The notes beneath the pieces were generated by a model. The model made no database searches and was not told the origin of the DNA. It saw only the letters and a list, made by a program, of their open reading frames with translations. The translations under genes were made by a program, and so were the position numbers. This document shows, piece by piece, positions 5,996 to 6,313 of a stretch of 6,313 bases of DNA (position 1 is its first letter; every line of letters starts with the position of its first letter). The DNA is taken from positions 45,231 through 51,543 of the forward strand of contig DHGK01000079.1 of assembly GCA_002402755.1 (NCBI GenBank). The letters are read 5' to 3'. The DNA is from Planctomycetes bacterium UBA4800. GTDB taxonomy: Bacteria; Planctomycetota; UBA8108; UBA8890; UBA8898.

Positions 5996-6018
5996 GCCTC
6001 TTCTTCCGGGCGGACATC

Positions 6019-6040
6019 GCCGGGAGCCCCGGTTCCCGGC
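6019..6040 (+). terminator. Hairpin downstream of the small gene, weak terminator candidate
   Basis: GCCGGGA (6019-6025) pairs perfectly with TCCCGGC (6034-6040) over an 8-base loop, starting 24 bases after the stop of the small gene. No T-tract follows, so intrinsic termination here is doubtful. Confidence 0.3.
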
Positions 6041-6052
6041 CAGGACGGGGGA

Positions 6053-6086
6053 CCACCTTCGCGGAAGCGGATTTCCCCGAAGGCGG
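6053..6086 (+). terminator. Long imperfect hairpin, terminator or operator candidate
   Basis: Arms 6053-6066 and 6073-6086 are complementary at 12 of 14 positions around a 6-base GCGGAT loop; the mismatches are A/C (6055/6084) and C/C (6062/6077). It is the strongest fold between the small gene and the next gene. A pyrimidine-rich run with a short TTCTTT (about 6098-6103) lies downstream but is not a classic T-tract. It could end the upstream transcript or bind a regulator of the promoter about 30 bases further on. Confidence 0.4.
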
Positions 6087-6114
6087 TTCCCCCCCTGTTC
6101 TTTCCGGGACCTCT

Positions 6115-6144
6115 TTGACGGGCCGATTCCTTCCAAGGTATACT
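6115..6144 (+). promoter_or_regulatory. Sigma-70-like promoter for the substrate-binding lipoprotein gene
   Basis: TTGACG (6115-6120) and TATACT (6139-6144) match the -35 and -10 consensus at five of six positions each, with an 18-base spacer. Start of transcription is expected about seven bases past the -10, at or next to the ATG at 6151, so the main transcript may have little or no leader. Confidence 0.6.
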
Positions 6145-6150
6145 GAGGCC

Positions 6151-6313
6151 ATGAGAGCCTTCCCCATCAAGGTCCTGATCGCCTGTTCCTGTCTGGCTCT
6201 GGCCTTCCCGGCCTGCGGCCGGAAGTCCACGGACGCCTCCGGTCCCCAGGGCTCGAAGACCCTGCAGATCGCCGTCATCCCCAAGGGGACGACGCACGAG
6301 TTCTGGAAGTCGA
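6151..6313 (+). CDS. Periplasmic sugar-binding lipoprotein of ribose-type ABC transporter (3' truncated by window)
   Basis: Only the first 54 codons are present; the frame is open to the window end. Residues 1-21 form a signal peptide (Arg2, Lys7, hydrophobic 8-20) leading to Phe-Pro-Ala-Cys, a loose lipobox with Cys22 as the probable lipidated residue. A Ser/Gly linker follows, and then LQIAVIPKGTTHEFWKS (38-54). This is the first beta strand and ligand loop typical of RbsB-like periplasmic binding proteins (peripla_BP_4 family), where the residues after the strand contact the sugar. It would capture a sugar for an ABC importer whose other genes should lie downstream. GAGG (6145-6148) is only two bases from the ATG and AAGG (6135-6138) is twelve bases away, so neither is a good ribosome-binding site. 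The substrate cannot be assigned from this fragment. Confidence 0.8.
   Translation, partial: MRAFPIKVLIACSCLALAFPACGRKSTDASGPQGSKTLQIAVIPKGTTHEFWKS

Overview
The window is high-GC DNA, probably from a Gram-negative bacterium. It encodes an MCE (Mla-type) lipid ABC transporter, a FadL-type outer-membrane beta-barrel segment and lipoprotein signal peptides, all of which imply two membranes. The left two thirds is very GC-rich, with coding third positions almost always G or C. I cannot name the organism from sequence alone; it looks like environmental or metagenomic high-GC DNA.

Layout, left to right. Positions 13-127 hold a nested inverted-repeat element with three tandem copies of CCTTCGTG and two internal perfect hairpins. 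A compact minus-strand operon (3327 down to 179) follows. Read in its own direction it is an MlaE-family permease, an MlaF-family ATPase, an MlaD/MCE substrate-binding protein, and an unrecognised small lipoprotein. The genes overlap or sit a few bases apart, so they should be co-transcribed and act together as an inner-membrane phospholipid or hydrophobic-compound transporter. No MlaB (STAS) or MlaC gene is present in the window.

A divergent intergenic region (3328-3545) holds a 22-bp palindrome, an extended -10 promoter motif and a highly structured leader. On the plus strand comes a squalene/phytoene synthase family gene (3546-4472) with both Asp-rich motifs intact. The ORF at 4492-5763 begins as a NYN (PIN-like) nuclease domain and switches, in frame, at about 4876-4890 into the C-terminal two thirds of a FadL/OMPP1-type beta-barrel that has no signal peptide. 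A small basic protein of 65 residues follows (5798-5995), then hairpins, then a good sigma-70-like promoter placed so close to the next ATG that the transcript may be leaderless. The window ends inside a lipoprotein that resembles the sugar-binding component of a ribose-type ABC transporter.

The most notable signal is the NYN-FadL fusion. The two halves differ in codon use (by hand count about 2% A/T-ending codons before the junction and about 9% after). The join falls where both families can read Gly-Leu-Gly-Val, and the barrel half cannot be exported as encoded. I therefore favour a recombination/deletion scar or a metagenome-assembly chimera over a new functional fusion. If it is an assembly join, everything right of about 4890 may come from another locus or organism, and gene-neighbourhood arguments across that point would not hold.
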